Shown here: positions 7,600 to 16,274 of the stretch, one piece after another
Numbering within the stretch: position 1 is the first letter of the stretch
How the letters are laid out: each line of letters begins with the position of its first letter
Source of the DNA: Streptomyces sp. CB01373
GTDB lineage: Bacteria; Actinomycetota; Actinomycetes; Streptomycetales; Streptomycetaceae
NCBI RefSeq assembly: GCF_002803075.1
Contig: NZ_NNBK01000001.1
Location: 1-64,000 of the forward strand
Length of the DNA: 64,000 nt
Direction: 5' to 3'
Translations under genes and position numbers: made by a program
The notes under the pieces: generated by a model
What the model was told of the DNA's origin: nothing
The model's input: the letters and a program-made list of their open reading frames with translations, nothing else
Databases searched by the model: none

Positions 7600-8573
7600 T
7601 GGCGGCGGCACCCGTCGCGGACGGGGAGCAGCGGCTGCGACTGCGTGTGTCCGCCCTGGTGCGGGAGGCCGAAGGCGTGGTCTCCGTGCGCCTGCGGCGT
7701 TCCGACGGCGGCGAGTTGCCGGCCTGGGAGCCGGGCGCGCATGTCGACCTGCACCTGCCCGGGGACCTCACCCGGCAGTACTCGCTCAACGGATCGCCCG
7801 AGGACCGGTCCCTCTGGCAGGTCTCCGTGCTCAGGGAACCGGCGTCCCGTGGCGGCTCCCTGGCCGTGCACGAGGCCCTGCGCCCGGGCCAGGAGATCGA
7901 GGTGACCGGGCCGCGCAACCGGTTCCGGCTGGTCGACGCCCCCGAGTACCTCTTCGTCGCCGGAGGCATCGGCATCACCCCGCTGCTGCCGATGCTGGAC
8001 CGGGCCACCGCCGCCGGTGCCCACTGGACGCTGCTGTACGGCGGGCGGACCCGAGCGAGCATGGCATTCCTGCCGACGCTCGCCCGCCACGGCGACCGGG
8101 TGCTGGTGCGCCCGCAGGACGAGTACGGCCTCCTCGACCTGGAGCCCTTCCTCGGCACACCGCGGGAGGCGACGAAGGTCTACTGCTGCGGCCCCGAGCC
8201 CCTGCTCGCCGCCGTCGAGCGGCTCTGCGCCCCGTGGCCCACGGGAACCCTGCACACCGAGCGGTTCGCCGCGGCACCCCGTCAGGACGCCGACACGGAC
8301 GCCGACGGGGAGTTCGAGGTGGTGCTCCAGCGCTCCGGCCGCAGCGTCACCGTGCCCGCCGGAACGACGATCCTCCAGGCGCTGGAGGACCAGGGGATCG
8401 ACGCCGCGAACTCCTGCCGGGAGGGCATCTGCGGCACCTGCGAGACCAAGGTCGTCGAGGGGGTGCCCGACCACCGGGACAGCCTCCTGTCCCCGGAGGA
8501 GCGCGCCGCCAACGACACCATGATGATCTGCGTCGGCCGCGCCCGCTGCTCCCGGCTGGTGCTGGACCTCTGA
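7599..8573 (+). CDS. VanB-type oxidoreductase (FMN/NAD domain plus [2Fe-2S] ferredoxin)
   Basis: Electron-transfer partner of 324 residues for the Rieske oxygenase at 2116. The N-terminal flavin domain carries RQYSLNG. The NAD domain carries GGIGITPLLPML and YCCGPEPLL. The C-terminal plant-type ferredoxin holds cluster ligands C273, C278, C281 and C311 (CX4CX2CX29C). This is the phthalate dioxygenase reductase/VanB arrangement. ATG overlaps the upstream stop. It closes the operon and is followed by a strong hairpin at 8593. Confidence 0.92.
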   Translation: MAAAPVADGEQRLRLRVSALVREAEGVVSVRLRRSDGGELPAWEPGAHVDLHLPGDLTRQYSLNGSPEDRSLWQVSVLREPASRGGSLAVHEALRPGQEIEVTGPRNRFRLVDAPEYLFVAGGIGITPLLPMLDRATAAGAHWTLLYGGRTRASMAFLPTLARHGDRVLVRPQDEYGLLDLEPFLGTPREATKVYCCGPEPLLAAVERLCAPWPTGTLHTERFAAAPRQDADTDADGEFEVVLQRSGRSVTVPAGTTILQALEDQGIDAANSCREGICGTCETKVVEGVPDHRDSLLSPEERAANDTMMICVGRARCSRLVLDL

Positions 8574-8592
8574 CCGCCGGGCCTTCGACCAC

Positions 8593-8627
8593 CGGACCGC
8601 GCCCGGGCACAGCCCCGGCGCGGTCCG
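8593..8627 (+). terminator. rho-independent-like hairpin after catabolic operon
   Basis: Perfect 11-base arms CGGACCGCGCC (8593-8603) and GGCGCGGTCCG (8617-8627) lie 20 bases after the reductase stop. There is no U tract, as is common in Streptomyces. Confidence 0.6.
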
Positions 8628-8679
8628 GCCGTACGTGCGCCCGTTCTCCCGGCGTTCGCTTTTTCGCCATCCCGAGGAC

Positions 8680-8697
8680 TCCTGGAATCGACCAGGA
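8680..8697. promoter_or_regulatory. inverted repeat upstream of the VTC-CotH operon
   Basis: TCCTGG and CCAGGA form perfect 6-base arms around AATCGA, about 80 bases before the start at 8775. It is a possible operator; no bound protein is known. Confidence 0.3.
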
Positions 8698-8774
8698 ATT
8701 CTCATGAGCCCATCATGTGCCGCTGATTGCGTGTGCGGAACCGGTCGGTCCGCGACGTATCAGCAAGGAGGCGC

Positions 8775-9677
8775 ATGGTGTTCCTGTCGAAGGAGGCCGC
8801 AGCGCATGAGAGCCGCGTCGGCCAGGAGCCGTCGCATGTGGCCAGTCGGCTGCACGCGTTCAACCGGTTCGAGCTGAAGTACCTGGTCCCCGTGGACCAG
8901 GCGGCTCAGATCCGGGACGAGTTGGCCGAGCGGATGGACCGGGACGCGCACAGCCCGGTCGGTGGCTACGGCGTGTGGAGCCTGTACTACGACACCCCTC
9001 GGCTGCGGTTCTACTGGGAGAAGATCGACGGTCTGAAGTTCCGCCGCAAGCTGCGCATCCGCCACTACGGCGACCTCGACGGCGTCACCGACGAGTCACC
9101 GGTGTGCGTGGAGATCAAGCAGCGGGTGAACCGGGTCACCCAGAAGCGCCGCATCACCCTTCCCTACGGCGTGGCGCGTCAACTCTGCGACGGCCGGGAG
9201 GAGGTGGCGCACTCGGCGAAGGAGAGCGCCTTCGTCCAGGAGGTCCTGGACCTCGTCGTACGGCTGGACCTCAAGCCCACCGCGATCACCGGCTACCAGC
9301 GCGAGGCCCTGGTCGGGCGGCACGCGGACACCGGTCTGCGGGTCACCTTCGACCGCCGTGTCCGCGGCCGGGACAGGGACTTCCACTTCGGCATCGAGAC
9401 ACCGGAGAACCGATTCACGATCCCGCCGCACCTGTCGGTCATGGAGGTCAAGGTCAACGAGCGCACCCCGCACTGGATCACCGACCTGGCCGCCCGCCGC
9501 AACCTCAACCTCGTGCGGGTCTCGAAGTACGTGCAGTCCGTTGAGGCGTTCGGCCTGGCCCCCCGGTCGGTCTTCCACATCCACGAGGCGGACTACCCGC
9601 CACCCACCCCCACCGAAGAGCAGCCGCCCCCGCGGCGGCCGGCGCCGGACGCGCCGTTGAAGGCAGGAGCACAGTGA
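8775..9677 (+). CDS. VTC-domain (polyphosphate polymerase-like) protein
   Basis: 300-residue cytoplasmic protein with the triphosphate-tunnel VTC domain. Basic and acidic tunnel residues are visible in FELKYLV, YYDTP, KFRRKLRIRHYG, VEIKQR, YQREALVG and VMEVKV, as in yeast Vtc4. A Pro-rich tail follows. Bacterial VTC proteins of this kind regularly sit beside DUF4956 and CotH genes. Whether they make polyphosphate or bind another phosphorylated ligand is not settled. AAGGAGG precedes ATG 8775 closely; GTG 8778 is an equally possible start. The stop overlaps the next GTG. Confidence 0.85.
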   Translation: MVFLSKEAAAHESRVGQEPSHVASRLHAFNRFELKYLVPVDQAAQIRDELAERMDRDAHSPVGGYGVWSLYYDTPRLRFYWEKIDGLKFRRKLRIRHYGDLDGVTDESPVCVEIKQRVNRVTQKRRITLPYGVARQLCDGREEVAHSAKESAFVQEVLDLVVRLDLKPTAITGYQREALVGRHADTGLRVTFDRRVRGRDRDFHFGIETPENRFTIPPHLSVMEVKVNERTPHWITDLAARRNLNLVRVSKYVQSVEAFGLAPRSVFHIHEADYPPPTPTEEQPPPRRPAPDAPLKAGAQ

Positions 9678-10357
9678 ACTTCGACCTCGATCTGCAGGAA
9701 CTCAGCGGCACGTTCAGCGTGGCGGACGTCGTGGCGGCGATGGCGCTGTCGTTCATCCTGTCCACGCTCATCGGCTACGTGTACCGGTACACGCACCGCA
9801 ACGTCTCCTACAGCCAGTCCTACGTCCAGACCCTGGTCATCGTCGGCATGATCGTCGCGTTGATCATGCTGGTCGTGGGCTCCAACCTGGCCCGCGCGTT
9901 CTCCCTGGTCGGCGCGTTGTCCGTGGTCCGTTTCAGGAACGCGGTCAAGGAGACCAGGGACGTCGGTTTCATCTTCCTCGCCATGGCGATCGGCATGGCC
10001 TGCGGTGCCCGCTTCTACACGCTGGCCGCGGTGGGCGCCGTGGTGATCTGCGCCGTCGTCGTCGTGATGGCCAAGTTCAACTGGTTCGCGCTGAACGTGC
10101 AGCGCCAGGTCGTCAAGGTCCAGGTACCGGCCGGTGACGACTACACGCCGCAGATCCGTGACGTACTGATCAAGTACACCAGCGAGTTCGAGCTGGTGAG
10201 CACCGAGACGATCCGTGGCGGCGCGCTGAGCGAGGTCTTCTACACGGTGCGGCTGAAGAAGGGCGCCGAGCCCGGCGACCTGGTCAGCGCCCTTCAGGAG
10301 CGGACGTCCGGACAGCGGGTGACGGTTCTGACCGGTTACGACACCACCGATCTGTGA
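9674..10357 (+). CDS. DUF4956 membrane protein
   Basis: 227-residue protein with about four transmembrane helices in the first ~140 residues (FILSTLIGYVYRYTHR, LVIVGMIVALIMLVVG, then two more) and the conserved SLVGALSVVRFRNAVKETRD motif. A cytoplasmic C-terminal domain follows. GTG overlaps the VTC stop (GTGA) and its own stop overlaps the CotH start. It is presumably the membrane partner of the VTC and CotH proteins. The biochemical role is unknown. Confidence 0.85.
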   Translation: MNFDLDLQELSGTFSVADVVAAMALSFILSTLIGYVYRYTHRNVSYSQSYVQTLVIVGMIVALIMLVVGSNLARAFSLVGALSVVRFRNAVKETRDVGFIFLAMAIGMACGARFYTLAAVGAVVICAVVVVMAKFNWFALNVQRQVVKVQVPAGDDYTPQIRDVLIKYTSEFELVSTETIRGGALSEVFYTVRLKKGAEPGDLVSALQERTSGQRVTVLTGYDTTDL

Positions 10358-12093
10358 TGGCCGAGGACACCACCGCGCGCCGCCGGCGCCGTCTGCGGGA
10401 CCGGCTGCCCGTGCGGCTGCGCCACCACTGGAAGCCGACCGCGGCCCTGGGCGTCGGCCTCACCGCGATGGTCGTCTTCCTGGGCGACGCGCGGATCTCC
10501 CCCTATGTCACGTCGTCCTCGCGGGTCGAGGGGGACCCCATCACCGAGAACGTCAGGGGATCGGTGGGCCTGTACGACACGTCGGCGTCGCACTCGATCC
10601 AACTCACTTATAAGCAGACCGACTTCGACAAGATGATGAAGGAGTTCCGCGACGACGGCACCAAGGAGTACATCGAGGCGGACCTCATCATCGACGGGGT
10701 CTACCTCAACGACGTCGGGATCCGGCTCAAGGGCAACTCCACGCTGATGTCGCTGCGCGGCAACAGGGGCATGCCCGGTGGCGGCCGGGGCCTGCCCGGT
10801 GCCGCACAGGGGGCTCCCGCCGGAGCCCCCGGCGGGGCCGGAGCCCCCGGCGGCGTCGGCGGGGCCGCTGCTCCCGGTGGGGCCGCTGCTTCCGGTGGGA
10901 CCGGCGCACCCAGTGGGACCGGCGGGACTGGGGCTGGTGGGGCTGGTGGGACCGGCGGGGCCGGGGACCAGGACCGCGGCCGGAACCAGAACGCGGGCGG
11001 CGGTCCGGGCAGGGCCGGCGGCGTGGGCGGGATGATGCAGTACGACCTGTCCGAGAAGAAGCCGGAGGAACTGCCCTGGCTCGTCAAGATCGACGCGTTC
11101 GTCGCGGGCCGCGCCTACCAGGGCGAGCGGGAGATCTCGCTGCGTCCCGGCAGCAACAGTCAGGTGCCGCTGAACGAGGCGCTGTCGCTGTCGCTGATCC
11201 AGAAGACCGGGCAGAAGGCCGAACGGTACGCCTTCACCGAGTTGACGGTGAACAACCGGCCCTCCGTCACACGGCTCATGGTCGAAAGTCCCGACACCGA
11301 CTACGCCCAGGAAGTGGCCGACGGCAACGGCGTGCTGTACAAGGCGAAGGCCGGCGGCAGCTTCACCTACCGCGGTGACGATCCGACGGACTACGAGAGT
11401 TCCTTCAAGCAGCTCAACAAGAAGGGCAGCCAGGACCTCGAACCGGTGATGAGGCTCATCAAGTGGGCCGACAAGGCATCGGACAAGGAGTTCGCCCGCG
11501 ACCTCGGCAGGTACGTGGACGTCGACTCGCTGGCCACCTATCTCGCGACGCAGAACCTGCTGCTGAACTTCGACGACATGGCCGGGCCCGGCAAGAACTA
11601 CCTGCTGTGGTACGACCTGGACACCAAGAAGTTCTCCGTTCTCGGCTGGGACTACAACCTGACCTTCAGCGGGGACGCGACGGCCGGGCCCGACGACTCC
11701 ATCAGCATGGGCGGCGGCATCGGTGGCGGCATGGGCGGCGGTAGACCTGAGGGGATGCCGGAGGGGATGCCCCAAGGGATGCCCGGCGGTGGTCAGGGCG
11801 ACGGTCCGGGCCAGGGCATGCCCGGAGGCAAGGGCGGACTCATGGGTCATGTCCTGAAGACCAAGTTCCTGGAGTCCGACGCGTTCGACGCCGTCTACAA
11901 GAAGGCCTACCGGGAGCTGTACCAGAAGTTCTACCAGTCGGGTACGGCGGCCAAGGACCTCCAGGCCCTCGCGGACCAGGCCCGTTCCGCGGGCGCGGAC
12001 TCCAAGGAACTGGACACCGCCGTCACCAGGCTCGACAAGACCGTCACCGACCGTGCCGCGGCTCTCGCCAAGGACAAGCAGGTGACCGGCTGA
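10357..12093 (+). CDS. CotH-type kinase with collagen-like insert
   Basis: 578-residue protein with an N-terminal membrane anchor (~25-45) and a CotH protein-kinase-like domain outside the membrane. CotH kinases phosphorylate secreted or coat proteins. Typical motifs are IRLKGNSTLMSL, PWLVKIDAF, NEALSLSLIQKTG, YATQNLLLNFDDMAGPGKNYLLWYD and SVLGWDYNL. The domain is split at residues ~135-228 by a Gly-rich Gly-X-X stretch, and a second GGG/EGMP-rich stretch interrupts it near 449-498. ATG 10357 overlaps the DUF4956 stop by one base; GTG 10354 is an alternative. It is followed by a terminator hairpin. Family clear, target unknown. Confidence 0.85.
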   Translation: MAEDTTARRRRRLRDRLPVRLRHHWKPTAALGVGLTAMVVFLGDARISPYVTSSSRVEGDPITENVRGSVGLYDTSASHSIQLTYKQTDFDKMMKEFRDDGTKEYIEADLIIDGVYLNDVGIRLKGNSTLMSLRGNRGMPGGGRGLPGAAQGAPAGAPGGAGAPGGVGGAAAPGGAAASGGTGAPSGTGGTGAGGAGGTGGAGDQDRGRNQNAGGGPGRAGGVGGMMQYDLSEKKPEELPWLVKIDAFVAGRAYQGEREISLRPGSNSQVPLNEALSLSLIQKTGQKAERYAFTELTVNNRPSVTRLMVESPDTDYAQEVADGNGVLYKAKAGGSFTYRGDDPTDYESSFKQLNKKGSQDLEPVMRLIKWADKASDKEFARDLGRYVDVDSLATYLATQNLLLNFDDMAGPGKNYLLWYDLDTKKFSVLGWDYNLTFSGDATAGPDDSISMGGGIGGGMGGGRPEGMPEGMPQGMPGGGQGDGPGQGMPGGKGGLMGHVLKTKFLESDAFDAVYKKAYRELYQKFYQSGTAAKDLQALADQARSAGADSKELDTAVTRLDKTVTDRAAALAKDKQVTG

Positions 12094-12104
12094 AGACTCC
12101 GGCA

Positions 12105-12134
12105 TCCCGGGCCGCTCCCCTGGACGGCCCGGGA
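12105..12134 (+). terminator. terminator hairpin after CotH gene
   Basis: Perfect 10-base arms TCCCGGGCCG and CGGCCCGGGA with a 10-base loop begin 12 bases after the CotH stop. Confidence 0.65.
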
Positions 12135-12259
12135 CGCCGGCCGGCCCGCCCGGGCCGGATGCGCGCCTTTCGCGCACAGGGTTCCTGGCTACCATCGCCC
12201 CGCACGACCAGGACCGCCCCGCAGCGGCTCCTCCTGCCCGTACCCCGAGGTGCCCGAAC

Positions 12260-13012
12260 GTGACCGATCCACACGCCCCCGCGCGGACACCCGCTTCCCG
12301 GCACACCGTCCTGGTCGTCGAGGACGACCCCAGCATCCGTACCCTGCTCACCTCCGCGCTCAGCGCGGCCGGTTACACCGTGGCGAGCGCGGCCGACGGA
12401 CAGGAGGCCATGTTCGAGGCCGGCAACCGCCGCCCCGACCTGATCGTGCTGGACGTGATGCTGCCCGACACCGACGGTTTCCAGCTCACCCGCGACCTGC
12501 GGGCCCAGGGCGCCTACACCCCCGTCCTGTTCCTCACCGCCCGTACCGGCGTCGAGGACCGCATCATCGGCCTGAGTTCGGGAGGCGACGACTACGTCAC
12601 CAAGCCCTTCCACATCCAGGAGGTACTGCTGCGCGTCCGCGCCATCCTGCGCCGCAGCAGCGCTCCCGCCTCCACCTCCGACCTCCGCCCTCCACTGCGC
12701 TACGCCGACCTCACCCTGGACGAGCGCACCCGTGAGGTGAGACGAGCGGGCAGGCTCCTGAAGCTGTCGCCGACCGAGTTCCGGCTCCTGGTCTGCCTGC
12801 TGTCCCACCCCGAACGCGTGCTGGAGAAGACGGAGATCCTCCAGCAGGTGTGGCAGTACGGCTTCTCCGGCGACACCCGCATCGTCGACACCTACGTCAA
12901 GAACCTGCGCGGCAAGGTCGACCGCAGTCCGCCCGCGCTGATCCACACCGTGCGCGGAGTGGGCTACTGTCTGCGGCTTCCGCGCGACGAGACGAACACC
13001 GGCGCACGATGA
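12260..13012 (+). CDS. OmpR-family response regulator
   Basis: 250-residue two-component regulator. The receiver domain (~16-130) has acidic pocket ED(21-23), phospho-acceptor D65 (VLDVMLP), the TA motif and Lys in YVTKPF. The winged-helix DNA-binding domain (~150-240) has KLSPTEFRLL and RIVDTYVKNLRGKV. The stop overlaps the ATG of the histidine kinase at 13009, so the pair is co-translated. Sequence alone does not reveal target genes; the L,D-transpeptidase immediately downstream on the other strand is a candidate. Confidence 0.93.
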   Translation: MTDPHAPARTPASRHTVLVVEDDPSIRTLLTSALSAAGYTVASAADGQEAMFEAGNRRPDLIVLDVMLPDTDGFQLTRDLRAQGAYTPVLFLTARTGVEDRIIGLSSGGDDYVTKPFHIQEVLLRVRAILRRSSAPASTSDLRPPLRYADLTLDERTREVRRAGRLLKLSPTEFRLLVCLLSHPERVLEKTEILQQVWQYGFSGDTRIVDTYVKNLRGKVDRSPPALIHTVRGVGYCLRLPRDETNTGAR

Positions 13013-14544
13013 GGTGGCCGGCCCGACCGCGGCCGCGCTCCCTGCGCAGCCGCCTCGTGCTGATCGCCGGCCTGCTGGCGACGTGTGCCGTCGTGCTGTG
13101 CCAGATCGCCGGGCTGACCGTCGTACGCACCTGGCTCACCGATCAGGTCGACGACCGGCTGTCCCACTTCCGTCCCCCCGCCGACGCCTACCGTGACATC
13201 GGCGACGACGGCATGCCGGGGCCACCCGACGGGAACGCCCCCCTGCCCTCGGACTACCGCGTCTACTTCTACGGCCAGGACGGACATCTGCTGCGCGCCT
13301 CCCTGGGCAACGGCGACGGTCCCGGCCCGCGCCTGCCCGCAAAGGCGGACGACCTGCACCTGGACACGGAGAAGCCCCGTACGGTCGAGTCCGAGGACTC
13401 GTCCGGATCGGACTGGCGGGTGATCGACCACGCGGGCCCCGACGGGATGCACGCCGTCGTCGCCCTCCCCTTGGACACCGTCGACGGCGCCACCACCAAA
13501 CTGCTCTGGCTCAGCGCCGTTCTCGGCGTCTGCGTCGCCGGCGGAGTCGTCGTCCTGGGCAACGTCGCCGTCCGCCTCGGCCTGCGCCCCCTCACCCGCG
13601 TCGAGCGGACCGCCCAGCGCATCACCGAGGGCGCCCTGGAACTCAGCGTCCCCATCACCGACCCGGACACCGAGGTCGGCCGGCTCAGCCTGGCACTGAA
13701 CACGATGCTCGACCGCCTGCGCACCGCGCTGCACCGCGCGGAGACCTCCGAACAGCAGCTGCGCCGCTTCATGGCGGACGCCGGTCACGAACTGCGCACG
13801 CCCCTCACCGCGATCCAGGGCTTCGCCGAACTGCTCCTCGACGAGTCCCGGATGAGTGACCTGCGACGGCACGAGGCCCACGCCCTGATCAACCACAACG
13901 CGGAGCGCATGAGCCGTCTCGTCGACGACCTCTTCCTCCTCGCCACGCTCGGAGACACCCCTCTTCCGCACCGCGAGACCGTCGACCTGCTCTCCCTGGC
14001 CGCGGACGCCATCGCCACCACCGCCGTCCGCCATCCGCGGCGCACCATCACCCTCGAACCGCTCCTCAGCCGCTCCGGCGGCGACGAGCACGGTCTCGAC
14101 ATCGTCGAGACGTCCGGCGACCCGCACCAACTCGCCCAGGTACTCGGCAACCTCCTCTCCAACGCCTGCGCCCACACCCCCGACGACACCCCCGTCCGCG
14201 TCGCAGTAGGCGTCGCTCACGCCGGCGAGCACGGCTGCGGCACGGACCGCCCCGACCGCGTCCGTACCGGCCCGCCACCGGCGCCCGGCACACCCGTCGG
14301 CGTCATCGAGGTCACCGACAGCGGCCCCGGCCTCGCCCCCGACCAGGCGGCCCATGTCTTCGACCGCTTCTACCGTGCCGAACGGCCCGGCCCGCGAACC
14401 CAACCGGGCTCCGGCCTCGGCCTCGCCATCGCCGCGGCCATCACCGAGGCACACGCAGGCCGCCTGGAACTGGACACCCAGCCCGGCGAAGGCTGCACGT
14501 TCCGCCTCCTTCTCCCCGAGTTCCCCGGCCGCGTCAGCGTGTGA
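13009..14544 (+). CDS. sensor histidine kinase (HAMP/HisKA/HATPase)
   Basis: 511-residue membrane sensor kinase. TM1 is ~15-38, an extracytoplasmic sensor of ~125 residues follows, and TM2 is ~165-188. HAMP is ~189-245; the dimerisation box has phospho-accepting H260 (ADAGHELRTPL); the HATPase has N box NLLSNACAH and G boxes DSGPGLA and GSGLGLA. The PhoR-like architecture is complete. It is paired with the regulator at 12260. The sensor domain is Asp/Pro-rich without a known fold visible. Its 3' end overlaps the convergent L,D-transpeptidase gene by 11 bases. Confidence 0.93.
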   Translation: MRWPARPRPRSLRSRLVLIAGLLATCAVVLCQIAGLTVVRTWLTDQVDDRLSHFRPPADAYRDIGDDGMPGPPDGNAPLPSDYRVYFYGQDGHLLRASLGNGDGPGPRLPAKADDLHLDTEKPRTVESEDSSGSDWRVIDHAGPDGMHAVVALPLDTVDGATTKLLWLSAVLGVCVAGGVVVLGNVAVRLGLRPLTRVERTAQRITEGALELSVPITDPDTEVGRLSLALNTMLDRLRTALHRAETSEQQLRRFMADAGHELRTPLTAIQGFAELLLDESRMSDLRRHEAHALINHNAERMSRLVDDLFLLATLGDTPLPHRETVDLLSLAADAIATTAVRHPRRTITLEPLLSRSGGDEHGLDIVETSGDPHQLAQVLGNLLSNACAHTPDDTPVRVAVGVAHAGEHGCGTDRPDRVRTGPPPAPGTPVGVIEVTDSGPGLAPDQAAHVFDRFYRAERPGPRTQPGSGLGLAIAAAITEAHAGRLELDTQPGEGCTFRLLLPEFPGRVSV

Positions 14545-15400
14545 GGGAAGCGGCGTCCCCCATGACGATCACCGGATGCTCGGCGGGGTCGAGTCGCAGC
14601 AGGAGTTCTTTCATGTGCTCCTGCTTCAGGCTCACGCAGGCGTGCGTGGGGCCGCCGTGGTCGACGTGGAGCCAGATGCCGCCGCCCTTGTCCGCGCCGA
14701 GAGGCCTGGTCCAGTCGAGGGGTGAAGTACCGGGCTCGTGGTTGTAGTTGATGGCGACGACGTAGTCGAAGGCACCCGCCAGCGGCTCTCCGTCGAAGCC
14801 GGTGCCGCTGATCGTGAAGCCATGCGACTGGTCGTACGGCAGCCTGGCGCCGGGATCGGGGAGCAGCCCCCCGGCGTCGGTGAGGGAGAACACGCCGATG
14901 GGCGACCGCAGATCATTGAGGTGATGGTCGTCCGTCCAGCCCTTGAGGGCGTTGTGCGCCGGCCACGGGGTTCCCGGTGTCCAGCCCGCATCGGTGCGCC
15001 GGTAGAGAATCACCTGCGAGGTGGGGGAGTTCTTGTCCTGCCCGGTGACCAGCACCACCTGGCGCGTGTTCGCGGGGATCTCAGCGAGTGTCTTGGGGCC
15101 GAGGCCCGGCAGAACGGCGGTGGCGGACGCCTCGCTGCCCGCCGACGCCGTCCCCGTGGTGGGTACTGCCTGCGCGGCCTGTGCCGTGGCGGGCGCGGCG
15201 GCCGGTGCGTCGAGTGCTCCGGCCGGGTCCGCGTCCGCCCCCGGCCCCGCGCATCCGGCGAGGGTGAGGGACAGGAGCAGTACGGCGGCCGGTATTCCCG
15301 GACGGTTCGGGACCGCAGGGGTGGAGGTGACCGCCCTGTGGTCGCCGAACGGGGCACGCGGAAGCTGCCGTCGCGACGGACGGCGAGTCGATGAAGCCAT
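14534..15400 (-). CDS. L,D-transpeptidase (YkuD-fold) lipoprotein
   Basis: 288-residue exported protein with a lipobox in LTLAGC, an Ala/Pro-rich linker and a C-terminal catalytic domain. The active-site signature HVDHGGPTHACVSL holds the Cys nucleophile and His. L,D-transpeptidases crosslink peptidoglycan or act on related peptides. The 40 residues before the hydrophobic stretch are long for a signal; a GTG start ~23 codons in is possible. It lies between two two-component systems and is divergent from the second (start 15585), so either may control it. A cell-wall role is inferred from family. Confidence 0.8.
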   Translation of the reverse strand: MASSTRRPSRRQLPRAPFGDHRAVTSTPAVPNRPGIPAAVLLLSLTLAGCAGPGADADPAGALDAPAAAPATAQAAQAVPTTGTASAGSEASATAVLPGLGPKTLAEIPANTRQVVLVTGQDKNSPTSQVILYRRTDAGWTPGTPWPAHNALKGWTDDHHLNDLRSPIGVFSLTDAGGLLPDPGARLPYDQSHGFTISGTGFDGEPLAGAFDYVVAINYNHEPGTSPLDWTRPLGADKGGGIWLHVDHGGPTHACVSLKQEHMKELLLRLDPAEHPVIVMGDAASLTR

Positions 15401-15550
15401 GATCCACAGCCTGGACGAGACATATCAGGAACCGGTCAGCTCCGACCGGAGTCCTGGGCCGCGACGTCTCGCACCGCGTCGTGGGAACGACCCGACCCTG
15501 CCCACCGCCGTCAGGAAGTTGTCAGGGTGTGGGAAGCCCCGCACGCGGGC

Positions 15551-15578
15551 CTGAACCCCCCTCGCCCGTGCCTATAGT
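15551..15578 (+). promoter_or_regulatory. promoter giving a probably leaderless response-regulator mRNA
   Basis: A -10 box TATAGT (15573-15578) with a weak -35 CTGAAC (15551-15556) 16 bases upstream places transcription start at about 15585, the G of the GTG start codon. No ribosome site precedes the GTG. Leaderless mRNAs are common in actinomycetes. Confidence 0.5.
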
Positions 15579-15584
15579 CACCGC

Positions 15585-16274
15585 GTGTGCGCACGAATTC
15601 TGGTCGTCGAGGACGACACCCTGCAGGCTGAGCTCGTACGGCGGCTGCTGCTTCAGGAGGGCCACACCCCCGTCGTGGTCCACGACGGGCGCGCCGCGCT
15701 CGACGAAGCCCGGCGCCGCAGGCCCGACCTGGTCATCCTGGACCTGATGCTGCCCGAGGTCGACGGACTGGGCGTGTGCCGCGCGCTGCGCCGGGACGGG
15801 GACGTACCCGTTCTCATGCTGACCGCCCGCTCCACCGAGGACGACCTGCTGCTCGGCCTGGGACTCGGGGCGGACGACTACATGACCAAGCCGTACAGCC
15901 CGCGCGAGTTGCTGGCCCGGATCCGGACGGTGCTGCGCCGCACCCTCCGCACCGCGGACGCCTCACCGGTGCTGCGCGCGGGCGGCATCGCCGTCGATCC
16001 GCTGCGGCACGAGGTGACCTGCGACGGGGTCCCGATCCCTTGCACCCCGGGCGAGTTCGCCATCCTGCACGTCATGACCGCGGAACCCGACCGGGTCTTC
16101 TCACGCCGTCAACTGCTGCAGCACACCAAGGGCCAGGACCGTGCCTCCACCGAACGCGCCATCGACGTCCACATCCTGAACCTGCGCAAGAAGATCGAGG
16201 CGGACCCCAGCAGGCCCGTCCGGCTCCTGACGGTCTTCGGCGTCGGCTACAAGCTCACCGGCCGGCCGTCGTGA
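15585..16274 (+). CDS. OmpR-family response regulator
   Basis: 229-residue regulator. The receiver domain has ED(10-11), phospho-acceptor D53 (ILDLMLPEVDGL) and Lys in YMTKPY. The winged helix has CTPGEFAIL and RAIDVHILNLRKKIE. GTG at 15585 lacks a ribosome site and fits a leaderless start. The stop overlaps the GTG of its kinase. This is a second two-component pair within 5 kb, on the far side of the L,D-transpeptidase. Confidence 0.93.
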   Translation: MCARILVVEDDTLQAELVRRLLLQEGHTPVVVHDGRAALDEARRRRPDLVILDLMLPEVDGLGVCRALRRDGDVPVLMLTARSTEDDLLLGLGLGADDYMTKPYSPRELLARIRTVLRRTLRTADASPVLRAGGIAVDPLRHEVTCDGVPIPCTPGEFAILHVMTAEPDRVFSRRQLLQHTKGQDRASTERAIDVHILNLRKKIEADPSRPVRLLTVFGVGYKLTGRPS

